Origin: Chalara sp. BL73
Taxonomy: Eukaryota; Ascomycota; Leotiomycetes; Helotiales
Reading direction: 5' to 3'
NCBI GenBank assembly: GCA_918026815.1
Contig: CAKJVC010000128.1
Location: 248,001 to 312,000, forward strand
Length of the DNA stretch: 64,000 nt
A model generated the notes under the pieces. The model was not told where the DNA came from and made no database searches. It worked only from the letters and a program-made list of their open reading frames with translations. The translations under genes and the position numbers were made by a program. Position 1 is the stretch's first letter; each line of letters starts with the position of its first letter. Shown here piece after piece: positions 61,486 to 64,000 of this stretch.

Positions 61486-63536
61486 GAGGCGAAAAAAAGA
61501 TTTCCAGATGGCTAGCACTTTTCAAAGTGGGGTTAGGAAATTGAGATATTTGAAAGAGATAACTTACATCCGCATGGGCTTTTGTTGGCGTTGAGGGGCC
61601 TGGGAGTTAGATTAGGCCGTCTTACCCATCTATTCTGGGGACCGGAGTGCATCGCCAAGCCTTCTCGGAAGAATGATTACCTGCAGCAGACCGGTTAGTA
61701 GATTAAATGATTGGTTTGCTGGGAATGAATGGACAAATGCGGCGCAAAGATGAAAGTCAAATCAAATTCGCCCATGGATTATGGAGCCTTAGATCCCCCT
61801 ACAACAATGGTTTGTGATTCGTTATGGATACGATCAGAGTTGTAACATTCTTGGCGTCACCAGATTGTCAATTAGGTTTTGTTTGAGAAGGCTTACTTAG
61901 ACGGCTTTCCTTGGCTTTCTTGACAATAGAACTAGAACTGTCCGCCTGCTAAACATAATATATAATATAATTTGTTCTAAATATATAAATGGGACGAGGG
62001 GGTCCTTCCCATGGCCTTGCCATGAAACAAAGCCACAATAAACAAGCAATAGTTAGTCTGCTATTTAACATGCGCAAAAATAAAATTAGGGCAACCATGC
62101 GCGCATATTTGCCACTTTAAAATACTAAAAGTTAAGCAAAATCAGCATCCTAGACCTCGAGATTTTCACGATTGAATAGACCCTACAGCAATTATGCTTC
62201 GACATGCCTGACACCTTAGGAAGAAACAAAGCAGTGGAGATCTTTCACAAGCTAGCATCCAGGAGGATTTGCTAATTCTGATGCCGAGTCACTTTGACCG
62301 ATATTGGAATACCGATTCATTCTTACTTGGTAAATTACTGACGGCCTGACTTCTATAGAAGGAAACGGCTAACTTTTCAACCAAATTTTGTGTGTGCATT
62401 CCGCGATAGATAACTGTACAATTGTTTCATTGGGCCCTTGAATTTAGCGTTATAGCGGCAGTGGAAACGGCGCTCTTGGCGTTCAGCTGGTAGGAGATGC
62501 CTACTTCAAGACTTCCTCTGTCTGTTGGCCGCTATTCAACGATATCAATTCTTGAGCGGTTCCATGAGACCGATGTCATAAATAGAGACTCTCCCTTACT
62601 TGCTGTTTAACTAATTACTCTGCTACATTTCCATCAACTGACCTCGCGACTCTGTGTAACTGGATAATCAGCGAGCTGGTATGGACCACAGGTGTCATGT
62701 GAATAATCACGTGATATATAGTACGAAATAGGTTTGGTACCATTCTAGAATCATGTGTATAGCACTTGCTTGGTACTCAGAACTCAATCAAGGTTTCTCA
62801 CTTCAATACGAGCCTCACTTGTAAACCCCAACCGTCCAAATTCTTCCAATCCAGCCATTGCGGCAAAGTCCTCTCAAGCCCCTCCTATATAGAATCCCTT
62901 CCGCCCCCAAGATGTAAACAATCATTCCATGCAGCAGTGCGGAATTAGCAAAATCCTGTTGTGTACAAAATCGCATATCGTCGGAATATTGTACTCTCTG
63001 ACTACGTGTATATTGGCCGCAATCACCGCTGTCTCCGCCGCCCCCCAGGGTCAAATGATATTCACTTGTGCATTGTGGAAAAGGCGCTCAGCGACCGCAC
63101 TAAGAAAAAAAAACACGTAAATTGCTCCATTGTGTTGATATATATTCGACATGTTGCAACACGACAAACGTGGTTGTTTCGAGTATCATCGATGCGTCAG
63201 AGTATTATACTTTTCGTGAGCTGTAACCAAGTTGGCTCGCTTACAGCGTTATTATTTTTATCAGAAATAGGATCTATTGGCTAGGGGATCAATTGGAGGA
63301 TCTGCGGGGTATCACAACGATAGAATACAGGCTTATTAGGAGCGTTACTTATTGTTTGATTTTCTATAATTACGGCAGTAATGTGTGTGTGTGAGTTGCT
63401 CTAACGTACCTGATCACTTAGCTGGCCACATCATCATCCTGGCCGCGATCCCTGTCACCACCACTTTTTTTCAATTTTGATTTGAAATTATATCACAACT
63501 ACTTAAAATATCAATTTACGGAATGAAACAATTGAT
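61486..63536. other. Gene-poor AT-rich region
   Basis: About 2 kb with no supported complete gene. A short plus-strand open frame at 62929-63120 encodes a signal-peptide-like stretch (see the separate entry). I see no other structure. Confidence 0.45.
62929..63120 (+). other. Open frame with a signal-peptide-like segment
   Basis: The 63-codon frame contains SLTTCILAAITAVSAAPQG, a good hydrophobic core and Ala-x-Ala cleavage site as in fungal secreted proteins. It is preceded by a non-signal N-terminal part and followed by a short basic tail ending at a stop. It could be the remains of a small secreted protein gene whose true start and mature part are lost, or coincidence. Confidence 0.25.
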
Positions 63537-64000
63537 TTATTGACGGTCAGGGCATGTACGAGCAGTGTGCTCTAGCGATTTACATATACTACACTTCGCT
63601 GGGGCACGTGTACGTGCTGGAGCAACGTTTTGATCAATTTCCTGATTTACAACTTCAATATTAGCTGTAGCTTGATTTGACTTGTTTTGAACTTCTGAAA
63701 CCCGTAAAACACTTTTTTTGCGTACGAATAATTTCTTTACAGCTCTTTTTTTCTTGACTTTTTTATTTGCGGCTCGTAATTGTCGATTCTTAGCCGCAAG
63801 AAAAGTAGTGTTATATATAGCTAATTAGCACTTTTTGATAAGTTGATTTACAGTTTGAACCGTAGAACTAAGTAAACTTTGCGTACGATATCGAATCGAT
63901 TTTTAAACAATTGCAGTTTGCAATTGTAATTCAGCAATATTATAAAGTGTTTCGAAAACTTAAGCCGTAACAAGTTTTGTTGTTAGTAAAAAAGTCGACG
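63537..64000 (-). mobile_element. C-terminal end of a decayed pogo/Fot-type transposase
   Basis: Reading the minus strand from the window edge, the frame ends at the stop 63537-63539. It encodes LAAKNRQLRAANKKVKKKRA, a Lys-rich stretch, VSEVQNKSNQATANIEVV and a zinc-knuckle-like CSICKSLEHTARTCPDRQ. A coiled Leu/Arg segment, basic tail and CCHC-type end are typical of the C-termini of fungal pogo/Fot transposases. A TAA sits a few codons before the LAAKNRQ segment where Gln is expected, a CAA to TAA change as RIP makes, so the copy is inactive. The catalytic DDE domain lies outside the window, and no terminal repeat was found inside it. Confidence 0.72.

Overview
The window is nuclear DNA of a filamentous ascomycete (Pezizomycotina). 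The genes carry many short GT..AG introns of about 48-75 nt, usually with GTAAGT-like donors. The families are typical of moulds: a Clr5-ankyrin protein, a Zn2Cys6 regulator, DAL5-type and YCR023C-type MFS transporters, a proteinase K-like subtilase, a tyrosinase, and pogo/Fot-type transposon remains. No class below Pezizomycotina can be fixed from sequence alone. Most gene models below were built by hand so that every exon junction keeps frame.

Layout. 0-7.2 kb: a protein with a STAND-type N-terminal domain (+, structure uncertain), tail to tail with a Clr5-ankyrin protein (-). 7.2-8.2 kb: two tandem-repeat tracts. 8.3-14.0 kb: an MFS transporter (-) and a membrane-anchored M28 peptidase of the glutamate carboxypeptidase II type (+). 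14.4-28.4 kb: a compact block of seven genes, arranged as three divergent pairs plus a regulator. They are an SMP-30/lactonohydrolase (-) with a DAL5-type permease (+), a mitochondrial aconitase-family hydratase (-) with an RraA/HMG-CHA-aldolase-like gene (+, with one frameshift), a CTP1-like mitochondrial tricarboxylate carrier (-) with a LigI-like pyrone-dicarboxylate hydrolase (+), and a Zn2Cys6 transcription factor (+). 28.4-34.3 kb is gene-poor. 34.4-35.8 kb: secreted subtilisin. 39.1-45.7 kb: a gelsolin/severin-like protein and a full-size ABC-A transporter, both (-). 45.7-51.9 kb: AT-rich, gene-poor. 51.9-54.4 kb: tyrosinase (+). 54.9-56.6 kb: a cytochrome P450 pseudogene split by a 343-bp pogo-like MITE. 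58.9-61.1 kb: an intron-rich amino-acid permease (-). 63.5-64.0 kb: the C-terminal end of a decayed pogo/Fot transposase running off the window.

How the genes may work together. The 14.4-28.4 kb block reads as a catabolic cluster: uptake (permease), opening of a lactone or pyrone ring (lactonohydrolase, LigI-like hydrolase), hydration of an unsaturated tricarboxylate (aconitase-like), retro-aldol cleavage to pyruvate-type products (RraA-like), mitochondrial exchange (CTP1-like) and a local regulator. This order of chemistry resembles the lower meta-cleavage route from 2-pyrone-4,6-dicarboxylate through 4-oxalomesaconate and 4-carboxy-4-hydroxy-2-oxoadipate. No ring-cleavage dioxygenase lies in the window, and the substrate is inference. 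The last 10 kb shows insertion and RIP-like decay next to an intact tyrosinase.
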